A stretch of 38,514 nt of DNA from an uncultured Saccharospirillaceae bacterium (GTDB lineage: Bacteria > Pseudomonadota > Gammaproteobacteria > Pseudomonadales > Natronospirillaceae). The position numbers were made by a program, and so were the translations under genes. The stretch lies in NCBI GenBank assembly GCA_913063165.1, contig CAJXZL010000022.1, positions 1 to 38,514 of the forward strand, in the 5' to 3' direction. This document shows positions 1 to 9,005 of this stretch, in pieces (the first letter of the stretch is position 1; the number at the start of each line of letters is the position of its first letter). The notes under the pieces were generated by a model that worked only from the letters and a program-made list of their open reading frames with translations, was not told the DNA's origin and searched no databases.

Positions 1-77
1 AATCCCGAATCCCGAATCCCGAATCCCGAATCCCGAATCCCGAATCCCGAATCCCGAATCCCGAATCCCGAATCCCG
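1..77. repeat. Heptanucleotide tandem repeat, 11 perfect copies
   Basis: Eleven uninterrupted perfect copies of the 7-mer AATCCCG fill the left edge, so the array probably continues outside the window. It ends 26 nt before the -35 element of the clpB heat-shock promoter. Because 7 is not a multiple of 3, all three frames of a strand read the same heptapeptide cycle. The rightward frame starting at base 1 would encode repeated NPESRIP and stop at 79-81, so the array could be the 3' end of a gene to the left, but nothing seen here supports that over an intergenic microsatellite. Confidence 0.95.
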
Positions 78-102
78 CTAAACGCATCAATTTTTTCCCC
101 AT

Positions 103-130
103 CTTGTATTTCGTTTTGTCACCCCCATTT
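103..130 (+). promoter_or_regulatory. Sigma32-type heat-shock promoter of clpB
   Basis: The -35 element CTTGTA (103-108) and the -10 element CCCCATTT (123-130) are separated by 14 nt. This fits the RpoH consensus (CTTGAA, 13-15 nt, CCCCATNT) with the -10 complete and one mismatch in the -35. A transcript starting near 137 would have a leader of about 65-70 nt before the clpB start. ClpB is a classical RpoH regulon member, so context and sequence agree. Confidence 0.8.
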
Positions 131-203
131 TATGTAGCAAGTAAGCAGATGTGTGCGCCAAGGCGATGTCGCGTTGGGGCCAGCAAAAATTGAGAGGCAT
201 ATC

Positions 204-2786
204 ATGAGAATGGACAAATTGACGAGCAAGCTGCAGACCGCGCTGGCAGATGCCCAATCCTTGGCAGTGAGCAAAGACCACTCGCAAATAGAAGGGTTGC
301 ACCTGTTACAGGCATTGTTGAGCCAACCAGCCAGTACTGTGGGCCCACTGTTGCAGAAATCTGCAGTCAACCTAGATACCTTGAAAGCCAAAGTTGCCAA
401 CCAACTCAATGATTTGGCAGTGGTATCCAACCCTGAAGGCGACGTGTTGATGTCTGCAGAATTGGGTCGCGTTTTTAATGTGTCCGAAAAGTTGGCTGCA
501 GCGCAGGGCGATCAATTTGTCTCGAGCGAGATGGTGCTATTGGCACTGTTGCAAGACAAGGGTGCGGCAGGCAAGACGCTACGAGATAGCGGCGCAAGCC
601 AAGCAAGTTTGCAACAAGCGATAAAGGATGTCCGCGGCGGAGACTCGGTGAGCCAACCCGACAGTGAGGATGCCCGTCAAGCGATGGAACAGTACTGTGT
701 TGATTTAACCGCACGTGCCTTAGAAGGCAAGCTAGACCCAGTGATTGGACGAGACGATGAAATTCGCCGCACGATTCAGGTATTGCAGCGTCGCCGCAAA
801 AACAACCCGGTATTGATCGGCGAACCTGGTGTGGGTAAGACTGCTATCGTAGAAGGCTTGGCGCAGCGGATTGTTAATGGAGAGGTGCCCGAAGGTCTTA
901 AAGACAAGCGGGTTATGTCTCTGGACATGGGTGCTTTACTGGCGGGTGCGAAATATCGTGGTGAATTTGAAGAGCGGCTCAAGGGGCTGCTAGCGGCATT
1001 GGCGAAGCAGGAAGGCCAAATCATCCTGTTTATCGATGAACTCCACACCATGGTAGGCGCTGGTAAAGCGGAGGGCGCCATGGACGCGGGCAATATGTTG
1101 AAGCCTGCCTTGGCGCGTGGCGAATTGCATTGTGTGGGTGCCACCACATTGAACGAATACCGGCAGTTTATCGAGAAAGACGGTGCCCTTGAGCGCCGTT
1201 TCCAAAAGGTGTTGGTTGAAGAGCCTAATGAAGGCGATAGCATTGCCATTTTGCGTGGACTGAAAGAGCGGTATGAAATCCACCACGGTGTCACCATTAC
1301 AGACGGTGCCATTGTGTCTGCCGTGCGCTTGTCACAGCGCTACATTACGGACCGCCAACTCCCCGATAAGGCGATTGACCTCATTGACGAAGCCGGTTCC
1401 CGTATTCGTATGGAGATCGATTCAAAGCCAGAAGAAATGGACCGTCTGGACCGCAAACTCATTCAGCTAAAGATGGAGGCGCAAGCCCTCAAAAAAGAAC
1501 GCGATGCTGCCGCCAAGCAACGACTCGAAAAGCTCAAAGAAGACATTGCTCAGCATGAAGGCGAATATGCTGACATGGAAGAAATTTGGTTGGCCGAAAA
1601 AGCGACTTTGCAGGGTGGTCAAAAAGTCAAAGAGGCGCTGGAACAGGCGCGGCTGGATATGGAGATTGCACGACGTAACAGCGATCTCGCCAAGATGAGT
1701 GAGTTGCAGTACGGCACCATCCCTGAGTTAGAACGGCAACTGGCCAAGGCGAATGACGCCGATACCGTCGAAATGCAATTGCTGCACAATCAAGTGACCG
1801 ATGAGTCGATTGCCAAGGTGGTGTCACGTTGGACCGGCATCCCCATTGAGAAGATGTTGGAAGGTGAGCGCGACAAACTGCTCAGCATGGAAGATGCGCT
1901 GCATCAGACGGTGATCGGGCAATCAGAGGCCGTATCTGCGGTTTCCGATGCCGTACGCCGTTCACGTTCCGGTATCTCCGACCCCAATCGTCCCAATGGC
2001 TCGTTTTTGTTCCTGGGTCCAACGGGCGTAGGTAAAACCGAGCTGTGCAAAGCCTTGGCGACCTTCCTATTTGATACCCAAGACGCCATGGTGCGGATCG
2101 ATATGTCCGAATTTATGGAAAAACATTCGGTGTCTCGATTAGTGGGTGCACCTCCAGGCTATGTTGGCTACGAAGAAGGGGGGTACTTAACAGAAGCGGT
2201 GCGACGTAGACCCTATTCGGTGCTGTTGCTCGATGAAGTTGAAAAAGCACACCCCGATGTATTCAATATTTTGCTTCAGGTCTTAGATGACGGGCGATTA
2301 ACCGACAGCCAAGGCCGTACAGTGGATTTCAGAAACACCGTTATCGTTATGACGTCCAATCTGGGATCCGATGTGATTCAGATGTTGGCCGGTTCAGACA
2401 ATTATGAAGAGATGAAGTCGGCTGTCATGGAAGTGGTGGGTAGCCATTTTAGGCCGGAGTTTCTGAACCGCATTGACGAGCAAGTCGTGTTTCATCCGTT
2501 GCTGCGCGAGCAAATAGCGGGTATCGCGTTGTTGCAATTGGCTCGGGTGCGAGAGCGTTTACAAGAGCAGCAATTGCAGCTTGAAGTCTCAGATAGTGCA
2601 TTGGCCCATATCAGTGAGATTGGATTTGATCCGGTCTATGGTGCGCGACCACTCAAGCGTGCGATTCAGCGGGTTATCGAGAATCGGTTGGCGGTCGCCT
2701 TGTTAAGTGGCGACTATCTACCCGGAGATACGATTTGGGTCGATGGCGACGAACAGGGTATTACCATTACAAAAAAACCGGCATAA
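204..2786 (+). CDS. clpB: ATP-dependent disaggregase chaperone ClpB
   Basis: Hexameric AAA+ chaperone that pulls polypeptides out of aggregates together with DnaK in the cytoplasm. The product is 860 aa (E. coli 857). Visible parts in order: N-terminal Clp repeat domain (about 1-145), first AAA+ module with Walker A GEPGVGKT near residue 206 and Walker B ILFIDE, the charged coiled-coil middle domain (about 400-525), and the second AAA+ module with Walker A GPTGVGKT near 606 and VLLLDE. The start at 204 is chosen over the upstream GTG at 153 because MRMDKLTSK matches the family N-terminus and GAGAGG lies 6 nt upstream. A sigma32 promoter precedes it, and the stop codon lies inside the terminator hairpin. 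Identification is certain. Confidence 0.98.
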   Translation: MRMDKLTSKLQTALADAQSLAVSKDHSQIEGLHLLQALLSQPASTVGPLLQKSAVNLDTLKAKVANQLNDLAVVSNPEGDVLMSAELGRVFNVSEKLAAAQGDQFVSSEMVLLALLQDKGAAGKTLRDSGASQASLQQAIKDVRGGDSVSQPDSEDARQAMEQYCVDLTARALEGKLDPVIGRDDEIRRTIQVLQRRRKNNPVLIGEPGVGKTAIVEGLAQRIVNGEVPEGLKDKRVMSLDMGALLAGAKYRGEFEERLKGLLAALAKQEGQIILFIDELHTMVGAGKAEGAMDAGNMLKPALARGELHCVGATTLNEYRQFIEKDGALERRFQKVLVEEPNEGDSIAILRGLKERYEIHHGVTITDGAIVSAVRLSQRYITDRQLPDKAIDLIDEAGSRIRMEIDSKPEEMDRLDRKLIQLKMEAQALKKERDAAAKQRLEKLKEDIAQHEGEYADMEEIWLAEKATLQGGQKVKEALEQARLDMEIARRNSDLAKMSELQYGTIPELERQLAKANDADTVEMQLLHNQVTDESIAKVVSRWTGIPIEKMLEGERDKLLSMEDALHQTVIGQSEAVSAVSDAVRRSRSGISDPNRPNGSFLFLGPTGVGKTELCKALATFLFDTQDAMVRIDMSEFMEKHSVSRLVGAPPGYVGYEEGGYLTEAVRRRPYSVLLLDEVEKAHPDVFNILLQVLDDGRLTDSQGRTVDFRNTVIVMTSNLGSDVIQMLAGSDNYEEMKSAVMEVVGSHFRPEFLNRIDEQVVFHPLLREQIAGIALLQLARVRERLQEQQLQLEVSDSALAHISEIGFDPVYGARPLKRAIQRVIENRLAVALLSGDYLPGDTIWVDGDEQGITITKKPA

Positions 2787-2799
2787 AGCCGGTTTTTTT
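2771..2799. terminator. Bidirectional rho-independent terminator
   Basis: The hairpin CCGGC/GCCGG has a 5-nt loop and is flanked by an A-run on the left and a T-run on the right, so it works in both directions. It contains the clpB stop codon (2784-2786) in its loop and lies just beyond the end of the convergent GGDEF gene. It therefore probably ends both transcripts. Confidence 0.9.
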
Positions 2800-2815
2800 T
2801 CTGACCACACCCAGG

Positions 2816-3709
2816 TTAATTGTTTTGGGTAGTCAGAGTCTCGCCCAAGGGTACGAGGCTAGGGTGTATGTTTTCATCCGTACGTTCAATCAACTGTTCA
2901 AGGAACACATCACCAGAATCCATTTCAGCCGAGCCAACAGACACCGAGAATGGCAGCTTATTGCCTTGATAGGTCGGATGGTGCGTCGCAAAAGTTTCGA
3001 TCAATTGCTCAGCACGGATATTACATTGCGCTAGGTTGCATTCGGACAGGATGATGCCGAATTCTTTGTTGCCAATACGGGCCAATACGTCTGACTGACG
3101 GGTGACCTGTTTGAGTACACCGGCAAGCTGCGTAATCAATGAATCACCCGCTTTGTGACCGAAATTGCTATTAATGGATTTAAGGTCATCGACTTTAATG
3201 ATGATTAAAGCCATCGGCCGGGTGTAACGCTGGCATCGGTTGAGCTCTTTTTCGCCCAAATCATGAAACAAAATGCGGTTGTACAAGCCCGTGAGTGGGT
3301 CTAAGAATCCAGCAATGGATTGGCTGGTTAGGTCTTGAAATGCCTTTTGATACAGCAAATGGTTTGCCCGTATCTTTAATAGCGCATTGATCAAAGTGGC
3401 ATCGACCGTGTCCATGCCAGTCTTGAGCTTACCAAAATCAAAAGCAGGGGAATCTTCGGTCAGCACAATTAACTGGTTGCATTGGCAGGATTGAATCTCA
3501 GTCATCCAACTATCGAGTGCATCACCAGCGTCACCTGCCCCATAGATAATAAGGTCGGGTTGATTGGCGACTAAGCTGTCACGTGCCTCACTGATTGAAT
3601 CGGCATGAAACCAGGTGGTCGATAGTGTCTGCAGGCATTGAGCCCATTGGTCTCTTACCGTGCTGTCTTGGTTAACTAACAAGACGCGAGAAGGATATTC
3701 TGTGATCAT
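2816..3709 (-). CDS. Degenerate REC-GGDEF protein, likely c-di-GMP receptor rather than cyclase
   Basis: A 297-aa cytoplasmic protein. Residues 8-115 have the pattern of a response-regulator receiver (VLLVNQDS, PDLIIYG, IVLTED), but the phosphoacceptor position is Gly57 and the acidic pair is replaced by Asn-Gln, so phosphorylation is unlikely. Residues 135-290 are a GGDEF domain (DPLTGLYNR, VDDLKSIN, FGHKAGD). The signature GG[D/E]EF is GNKEF (213-217), losing the residues needed for diguanylate cyclase activity. The inhibitory-site motif RxxD is kept as RQSD (204-207), exactly five residues before the signature. I infer a c-di-GMP-binding receptor or a non-enzymatic scaffold. No Shine-Dalgarno is obvious before the ATG at 3709. 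It converges on clpB across a shared terminator. Confidence 0.85.
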   Translation of the reverse strand: MITEYPSRVLLVNQDSTVRDQWAQCLQTLSTTWFHADSISEARDSLVANQPDLIIYGAGDAGDALDSWMTEIQSCQCNQLIVLTEDSPAFDFGKLKTGMDTVDATLINALLKIRANHLLYQKAFQDLTSQSIAGFLDPLTGLYNRILFHDLGEKELNRCQRYTRPMALIIIKVDDLKSINSNFGHKAGDSLITQLAGVLKQVTRQSDVLARIGNKEFGIILSECNLAQCNIRAEQLIETFATHHPTYQGNKLPFSVSVGSAEMDSGDVFLEQLIERTDENIHPSLVPLGETLTTQNN

Positions 3710-4136
3710 TAGCGCATGCTCTGCTGCTTCTAAAGGCGGTATATTACGTCAAAGTAATGACGCGTTTCTAACGATTAGGTCAATTTATGCGCAATTAATT
3801 GAACCTGAACGGCATTATGAGTTGACACATTCTAGGGTTGACATTCATTCCTGATTCGGCAAAATGGACGCAGTCCACAGTTTTATTGCGCTGTGGGCAA
3901 TTTCGATCTTCTCAAGCTATTCCTGCTTGCTAATGTCGATTCATTATTTGATCCAGCCTATAGGCAGATCAACACTGTTCAAATGTCGATGGGTGTTGAT
4001 GGCAAATAGGTCGTGATTGTGACTTTGGAATAGACAGCATATTCGGCGCAGAAAACACATCTGCCCTGTTGGTAACCCTTCTTACCGGATGGATTATTGA
4101 ACACGAATAGACTGTCCACAATTAAGGTGATTCGAC
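3710..4136 (+). other. 427-nt intergenic region and ilvI leader with several inverted repeats
   Basis: No convincing gene is present. Two TTGACA hexamers (3822-3827, 3838-3843) look like -35 elements but neither has a good -10 at the right distance. Inverted repeats downstream are CCACAG/CTGTGG extended to 8 bp with one G-U pair (3873-3880 with 3891-3898), the palindrome GCCTATAGGC (3956-3965), and GGTAA/TTACC (4071-4075 with 4082-4086). None is followed by a T-run. AAGGTGA at 4124-4130 is the ilvI ribosome-binding site. A long regulated leader of the ilv operon is plausible but unproven. Confidence 0.5.
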
Positions 4137-5876
4137 ATGTCGAATTCTGATACTTCCCCAGAACTGTTATCTGGCGGCGAGCTGCTCATGCGTTCATTGC
4201 AAGAAGAGGGCGTTGAGCATATTTATGGTTATCCAGGCGGTGCGGTTCTGCACATTTATGATGCCTTGTATCGCCAAGACAAAATCAAACACATTCTCGT
4301 AAGACATGAACAGGCAGCCACCCACATGGCTGATGCTTATGCGCGCGCCACCGGTAAAGCTGGCGTGGTCCTGCTGACCTCTGGTCCAGGCGCTACCAAC
4401 GGTGTTACGGGAATTGCGACCGCCCACATGGATTCCATTCCCATGGTGGTATTGACCGGTCAGGTGATGAGTTGGTTGATTGGCGATGACGCCTTTCAGG
4501 AAACCGACATGCTGGGCATTAGCCGTCCTGTGGTGAAACACAGCATGACGGTGCGTGATCCAATGGACATCCCGATCATTATTAAGAAAGCCTTTCATAT
4601 TGCCCAAACAGGAAGACCCGGACCGGTTCTGGTTGATATCCCTAAGGATATGACGGCACCGAATGGCCAGTTTCCTTTTGAATATCCAGACAAAATCAAG
4701 ATGCGCTCCTACAATCCAGTGCAGCGCGGACACAGCGGTCAGATAAAGAAAGCCGTGGCTGAATTGTTACAGGCCAAAAAACCCATTATTTATGCCGGCG
4801 GCGGTGTGATTCTGGGGCGGGCGTCTGGTGAGCTAACAGAGTTGGCCAAGATGTTAAACTTCCCTGTCACCAATACCCTCATGGGATTGGGCGGCTATCC
4901 AGCGACTGACCGTCAGAGCGTCGGTATGTTGGGTATGCACGGCAGTTACGAAGCCAACATGGCCATGCACAATGCCGATTGTATTCTTGCAGTGGGTGCG
5001 CGTTTTGATGACCGGGTAACCAATGCGGCCTCCAAGTTTTGCCCGCATGCCAAAATTATTCAAATCGACATTGATCCATCGTCGATCTCAAAGAATGTTA
5101 ACGTCGATATTCCTATCGTGGGGCCTGTGCGCTCTGTGTTAAAAGAAATGATCGGTATGGTGCAGCAGTCTGAAGCCAATGAACGGGCCAATATTGACCT
5201 GTGGTGGAAAGACATCACCAGCTGGCGCGGTCGCAATGCCAGCGCTTACCGTACCGACGATAGCCTCTTGTTGAAGCCGCAAGCGGTCGTAGAAAAGCTA
5301 TGGGAACTGACTAACGGCGATGCCTACATCACGTCAGACGTGGGTCAGCACCAGATGTTCGCTGCCCAATACTACAAGTTTGATAAGCCCAACCGATGGA
5401 TCAACTCCGGTGGTTTGGGCACCATGGGTTTCGGACTACCAGCTGCTATGGGTGTGAAACTGAACTTCCCTGATTCAGAGGTGGTCTGCATCACTGGTGA
5501 AGGCTCAATTCAGATGAACATTCAAGAGCTCAGTACCTGCAAACAATATGACCTACCCGTGAAGATATTAACCCTAAACAATGGGTATCTGGGTATGGTG
5601 AAGCAGTGGCAAGATCTGAACTACGAATCGCGTTATTCCAATATTTATTTGGACTCGCTGCCTGACTTTGTCAAGTTGGCAGAAGCTTATGGCCATGTGG
5701 GTATCCGCATTGAAAAGCCGAGTGATCTCGATGGTGGACTGCGTGAAGCGTTGGCCTTGAAAGACCGTTTGGTATTTTTGGATGTGTTGGTAGAACCTAC
5801 TGAGCATGTGTATCCGATGCAGGTGCCTAATGGTTCCATGTGCGACATGCTACTCAGCAAGACAGAGAGGACCTGA
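4137..5876 (+). CDS. ilvI: Acetolactate synthase large (catalytic) subunit
   Basis: Catalyses the thiamine-diphosphate-dependent condensation of pyruvate with pyruvate or 2-ketobutyrate, the first common step of valine, leucine and isoleucine synthesis. The 579 aa match the family length (E. coli IlvI 574). The N-terminal ThDP-binding domain carries GYPGGAV and the catalytic glutamate in RHEQAA (Glu58). The central domain carries FDDRVT, and the C-terminal domain has [12 protein letters not shown], the diphosphate and Mg-binding motif near residue 455, followed by [12 protein letters not shown]. Start ATG is preceded by AAGGTGA at 6 nt. The regulatory subunit ilvH follows after 4 nt, so this is an ilvIH operon. 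ThDP dependence gives a loose link to the thiamine block further right. Confidence 0.97.
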   Translation: MSNSDTSPELLSGGELLMRSLQEEGVEHIYGYPGGAVLHIYDALYRQDKIKHILVRHEQAATHMADAYARATGKAGVVLLTSGPGATNGVTGIATAHMDSIPMVVLTGQVMSWLIGDDAFQETDMLGISRPVVKHSMTVRDPMDIPIIIKKAFHIAQTGRPGPVLVDIPKDMTAPNGQFPFEYPDKIKMRSYNPVQRGHSGQIKKAVAELLQAKKPIIYAGGGVILGRASGELTELAKMLNFPVTNTLMGLGGYPATDRQSVGMLGMHGSYEANMAMHNADCILAVGARFDDRVTNAASKFCPHAKIIQIDIDPSSISKNVNVDIPIVGPVRSVLKEMIGMVQQSEANERANIDLWWKDITSWRGRNASAYRTDDSLLLKPQAVVEKLWELTNGDAYITSDVGQHQMFAAQYYKFDKPNRWINSGGLGTMGFGLPAAMGVKLNFPDSEVVCITGEGSIQMNIQELSTCKQYDLPVKILTLNNGYLGMVKQWQDLNYESRYSNIYLDSLPDFVKLAEAYGHVGIRIEKPSDLDGGLREALALKDRLVFLDVLVEPTEHVYPMQVPNGSMCDMLLSKTERT

Positions 5877-5880
5877 GGCC

Positions 5881-6375
5881 ATGCGTAGAATCATTTCAGT
5901 ATTGATGGAAAACGAATCAGGTGCTTTGTCTCGCGTTGTGGGCTTGTTTGCACAGCGTGGTTATAACATTGACACCCTTACCGTTGCACCTACCGAAGAT
6001 CCTAGCTTGTCGCGTATGACGCTGGTGACCCATGGTAACGAACGGGTTATTGAGCAGATCACCAAGCAACTGAATAAGTTGATCGAAGTGGTTAAGTTGG
6101 TCGACCTCACTGAAGGCAGCCATGTTGAACGCGAACTGCTGTTGATTAAGGTGCGAGCAACGGGCGCGCAGCGTGAAGAAGTCAAACGCACGGTGGATAT
6201 TTTCCGCGGACAAATCGTTGATGTTATGCCCAACGCCTATACCATCCAACTCACCGGCACCAGTGACAAACTTGATGCCTTTATTGAGTCGGTGATCAAT
6301 GCCACGACTATTATGGAAGTGGTGCGGTCAGGCGTGTCGGGTATTGCACGCGGCGAAAAAACGTTGGCGTTGTAG
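5881..6375 (+). CDS. ilvH: Acetolactate synthase small (regulatory) subunit
   Basis: Regulatory subunit that stimulates the large subunit and confers valine feedback inhibition. The 164 aa match E. coli IlvH (163). An N-terminal ACT domain is clear (RRIISVLMENESGALSRVVG, then the GYNIDTLTV strand), with a C-terminal ACT-like domain about 80-160. The ATG at 5881, only 4 nt after the ilvI stop, gives the conserved N-terminus MRRIISV; a longer open frame starts at 5806 inside ilvI but its extra residues do not belong to the family. Tight spacing implies translational coupling with ilvI and with the following DUF1289 gene. Confidence 0.97.
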   Translation: MRRIISVLMENESGALSRVVGLFAQRGYNIDTLTVAPTEDPSLSRMTLVTHGNERVIEQITKQLNKLIEVVKLVDLTEGSHVERELLLIKVRATGAQREEVKRTVDIFRGQIVDVMPNAYTIQLTGTSDKLDAFIESVINATTIMEVVRSGVSGIARGEKTLAL

Positions 6376-6377
6376 CG

Positions 6378-6578
6378 GTGGCTGATCAGGGCGCTTCAAA
6401 AAATCCGGCCGTAGGGTCACCCTGCGTCCGGAACTGTTGCTTGGACAATGCCGATATTTGTTTGGGTTGTGGCCGCTCGCTGGACGAAATCGTGGGCTGG
6501 CGAGGGTTTGATGTCGAGACCCAAAAGGCGGTTCTGCAGCGCAGTCAAGAACGGCAGTCGCAGCGTAAACAACCGTAA
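6378..6578 (+). CDS. DUF1289 small cysteine-rich protein
   Basis: A 66-aa protein of the DUF1289 family, recognised by the pattern SPCVRNCCLDNADICLGCGR followed by LDEIVGW. Four or five conserved cysteines (CxxxCC and CLGC) suggest a small metal-binding site, which is an inference. The function of the family is not established. It starts with GTG at 6378, two bases after the ilvH stop, so it is probably translated by coupling to the ilv operon. Its tail is basic and glutamine-rich (QRSQERQSQRKQP). The operon ends at the terminator just downstream. Confidence 0.85.
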   Translation: MADQGASKNPAVGSPCVRNCCLDNADICLGCGRSLDEIVGWRGFDVETQKAVLQRSQERQSQRKQP

Positions 6579-6613
6579 GAAAAGCACAGGAAAAGGCACA
6601 GGAATAATAAGTA

Positions 6614-6639
6614 GGGTACGGGAAGCCGTGCCCTTTTTT
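6614..6639 (+). terminator. Rho-independent terminator of the ilvIH-DUF1289 operon
   Basis: The stem GGGTACGG (6614-6621) pairs with CCGTGCCC (6626-6633) with one wobble pair, has a GAAG tetraloop, and is followed by six T residues. It stands 36 nt after the DUF1289 stop and before the next gene, so it separates the two transcripts. Confidence 0.9.
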
Positions 6640-6665
6640 GATGGTTAAAGAAAGAGACCTCCATA

Positions 6666-7619
6666 ATGAATCAGCTGTTGTCGGTTGTTCGTGAACTGTC
6701 CCGCGAAGTGAGTCAAGTCTATTGGACCCTGCTCAAAATCATGGTGCCTACCCTGATTATCGTAAAACTGTTGCAAACCCTAGGTGCAATTAAATGGTTG
6801 GCGATGATTTTGTCTCCCGTGATGCAATTTGTCGGGCTACCCGATGCCATGGGGTTGGTGTGGGCTGCCGCTTTGCTGACCAATATCTACACCGGGATGG
6901 CCGTTTATTTCGAGTTGGCACAACAGAATCCGCTCAGCATCGCGCAAGTATCGGTATTGGGGCTGCTATTGCTGTTGGGCCATAACTTGGTTATCGAAGG
7001 GACCATCGCCAAAAAATCAGGTGTTCGGTGGCCGGTGACCTTGGCCATTCGTGTCGGCGGCGCTCTGGTGCTCAGCGCGATTCTCAATCTGGTCTATAGC
7101 ACCTTTGATCTTTATCAGGCGCCAGCGGAAATGCTGTGGGCGCCAGACCGACAAGACGACAGTCTAATGGCTTGGGGCATTGCACAGGTAGAATTGTTAC
7201 TGATGATACTGGTGGTGATCGCCACGCTGATGGCATTTTTGAGGTTGCTGCGGTTTGTTGGCATTGAGGCCATTATGCACCGGCTGCTGGACCCTTTACT
7301 CCGTATGATGGGCATTGGTAAACAAGCAGCCAATACCACCGTGATCGGCATCACCTTGGGATTGGCCTTTGGCGGCGGTCTGTTGATACGAGAAGCACAA
7401 TCGGGCCAGTTGTCGAAAAAAGACATCCTATTATCAATGTGCTTTCTGGGGTTGTGTCACAGTTTGATCGAAGACACCCTGCTGGTGATGTTGTTGGGCG
7501 CCCATTGGTCGGCTATTTTCTGGGGCCGATTGGTGTTTGCTGTGGTCGTGATCACGCTGATGGCCAGATGGCTTCGAAAGCCATCGGGCGCACGCTTCCT
7601 ATCCTGGTCGATGCAATAA
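6666..7619 (+). CDS. Nucleoside-recognition (Gate) domain inner-membrane protein
   Basis: A 317-aa polytopic membrane protein with about eight hydrophobic segments. Its two halves each carry the kind of segment seen in Gate (nucleoside recognition) domain proteins, for example LGHNLVIEG in the first half and the LGLCHSLIED stretch in the second. These two sites look like a duplicated motif (GHNLVIEGT and CHSLIEDT). Members of the family are related to concentrative nucleoside transporters and to spore-maturation proteins SpmA/SpmB, but no substrate can be given. The start ATG follows AGAGACC with about 7 nt spacing. The 3' end overlaps the convergent oxidoreductase gene by 21 nt. Confidence 0.8.
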   Translation: MNQLLSVVRELSREVSQVYWTLLKIMVPTLIIVKLLQTLGAIKWLAMILSPVMQFVGLPDAMGLVWAAALLTNIYTGMAVYFELAQQNPLSIAQVSVLGLLLLLGHNLVIEGTIAKKSGVRWPVTLAIRVGGALVLSAILNLVYSTFDLYQAPAEMLWAPDRQDDSLMAWGIAQVELLLMILVVIATLMAFLRLLRFVGIEAIMHRLLDPLLRMMGIGKQAANTTVIGITLGLAFGGGLLIREAQSGQLSKKDILLSMCFLGLCHSLIEDTLLVMLLGAHWSAIFWGRLVFAVVVITLMARWLRKPSGARFLSWSMQ

Positions 7620-9005
7620 TCGGCTCACGGCCTTCGCCAGTCGCACTACCGGCTGGCGTTGTAGGTCATCTATCCATACCTGCTGGCTAATCTGCCTGAG
7701 CGCATCCGAAAAAGTCGGATAGGGGTGGATAACCTGCTGCAAATCTCTAAAGGGCAATTTCAGGGTCTTAAAGGTTTGCACCTGCGTAATCAGCTCACCC
7801 GCTCGTTCGCCCAAAATGTGCCCGCCCAAGACATAACCTTTTCGATCCAAGATGATCTTGATTCTACCGGGGTAGGGCGACTGAATACGGGCACGGTCTA
7901 AACGGCCGAGATCATATTCATATACCCGAACACCTTGATGTTGTTGTCTGGCTTCCGCTTCTGTTAATCCCGTTCTGGCAAATTCTGGGTCGCAAAACAG
8001 TGTCCAACACACATGCTCATAAGTGGCCTTTTTCCTAAATGGGAATACCGCATTGCGCGCGGCAATTTTGGCTTGGTAGTTGGCCATGTGGCTGAGTTGA
8101 TAGGGGCCGATAAGGTCACCACAGGCATAAATATGTGGCTGGCTAGTCTGTAAATAGCGGTTCACGGTCACACCCCGATCGGTGTTGATATCCGCTGCTG
8201 CGAGGTTTAGTTTTTCAAAAACGGGTGTGCGGCCAGCCGCCACCAACAACCGTTCAGCAAAGTGTTGAAATTTTTGGCCTTGGCACTCGCTCTCAAGTTT
8301 CACACCAGACGCGGTCTTCACCACATTCAATGCGCGGTGGCCGAGGCGGACGTCGACGCCATCTGCTTCTAACCGTGCTTGGATATCATGCGCAAAAGCG
8401 GCTTCTTCACGGGCCAGTAGTTGTGTTTGCTGTTCAATGAGTGTGACACGAACCCCCAACTTTGCCATCGCCTGACCGAGCTCTACCGCAATGGAGCCAC
8501 CGCCCAATACCAACATGCTGCTGGGTAATTGGGTTTGTTGAAAAAAACGGTCATTGGTGAGATAGGGTACCGAGTGGATGCCCTCAATAGGAGGGACTGT
8601 TGCGGTGCTGCCTGTGGCCAAAATAATCTTTTTGGCGTACAGGGTCTTACCCGCAACTGATAATTCGTGCGGTGATACAAAACGCGCGCTGCCCTGAATA
8701 AAGGTGACACCAGCGCTGGCGATCACTTCGGGGGTTTCATGTTGGTAGATGTTTTGGCTGGCTTCACGAACCGTATTCATCACAGCTTCGGTGTCTGGTG
8801 CAGGCGCTCCTTGCTTGCGCGCAATAGCAGACTCACTGGCGAGATGCACCAAGGCCTTACTGGGGATGCACCCGGACCAGGTGCATTCACCGCCCGGCGC
8901 ATTGTGATCGATTAAGGCGACTTTTTTACCCAAGCCATTGGCGGTAAAGGCGGCAGTTAAGCCCGCAGCCCCCGAGCCGATAACAACCACGTCAAAACGT
9001 TTCAT
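7599..9005 (-). CDS. Pyridine nucleotide-disulfide oxidoreductase, mercuric-reductase/lipoamide-dehydrogenase type
   Basis: A 468-aa FAD flavoprotein. Residues 5-35 form the FAD Rossmann fold (VVVIGSGAAGLTAA). The redox-active disulfide is Cys41/Cys46 in GECTWSGCIPSK. The NAD(P)-binding fold has VLGGGSIAVELGQ near 175, and the dimerisation domain ends in the catalytic-base motif HPYPT (His427). The disulfide motif is CTWSGC rather than the CLNVGC of lipoamide dehydrogenase, so the substrate is not the standard one. No paired cysteines at the C-terminus support true mercuric reductase activity. It shares an ATGA stop-start overlap with the upstream DUF1499 gene, so the two are co-translated. 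Confidence 0.9.
   Translation of the reverse strand: MKRFDVVVIGSGAAGLTAAFTANGLGKKVALIDHNAPGGECTWSGCIPSKALVHLASESAIARKQGAPAPDTEAVMNTVREASQNIYQHETPEVIASAGVTFIQGSARFVSPHELSVAGKTLYAKKIILATGSTATVPPIEGIHSVPYLTNDRFFQQTQLPSSMLVLGGGSIAVELGQAMAKLGVRVTLIEQQTQLLAREEAAFAHDIQARLEADGVDVRLGHRALNVVKTASGVKLESECQGQKFQHFAERLLVAAGRTPVFEKLNLAAADINTDRGVTVNRYLQTSQPHIYACGDLIGPYQLSHMANYQAKIAARNAVFPFRKKATYEHVCWTLFCDPEFARTGLTEAEARQQHQGVRVYEYDLGRLDRARIQSPYPGRIKIILDRKGYVLGGHILGERAGELITQVQTFKTLKLPFRDLQQVIHPYPTFSDALRQISQQVWIDDLQRQPVVRLAKAVSRLLHRPG

Noticed and set aside
1-77. CRISPR-like array at the left edge
   Set aside because: The 7-nt units are adjacent and have no spacers, so this is a microsatellite.
776-1312. Minus-strand frame of 178 codons inside clpB
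   Set aside because: It is antisense to the first AAA+ domain, has biased composition and no family likeness; it is a shadow of clpB coding.
3822-3843. Double TTGACA as the ilvI promoter
   Set aside because: Neither hexamer has an acceptable -10 at 16-18 nt, and the distance to ilvI is about 300 nt.
3933-4016. A 27-codon frame (MSIHYLIQPIGRS...) upstream of ilvI as an attenuator leader peptide
   Set aside because: It has no run of leucine, valine or isoleucine codons, no good ribosome-binding site, and no terminator hairpin follows.
7599-9005. Mercuric reductase (merA)
   Set aside because: There is no N-terminal heavy-metal domain, no C-terminal cysteine pair and no other mer gene nearby; only the general family is supported.
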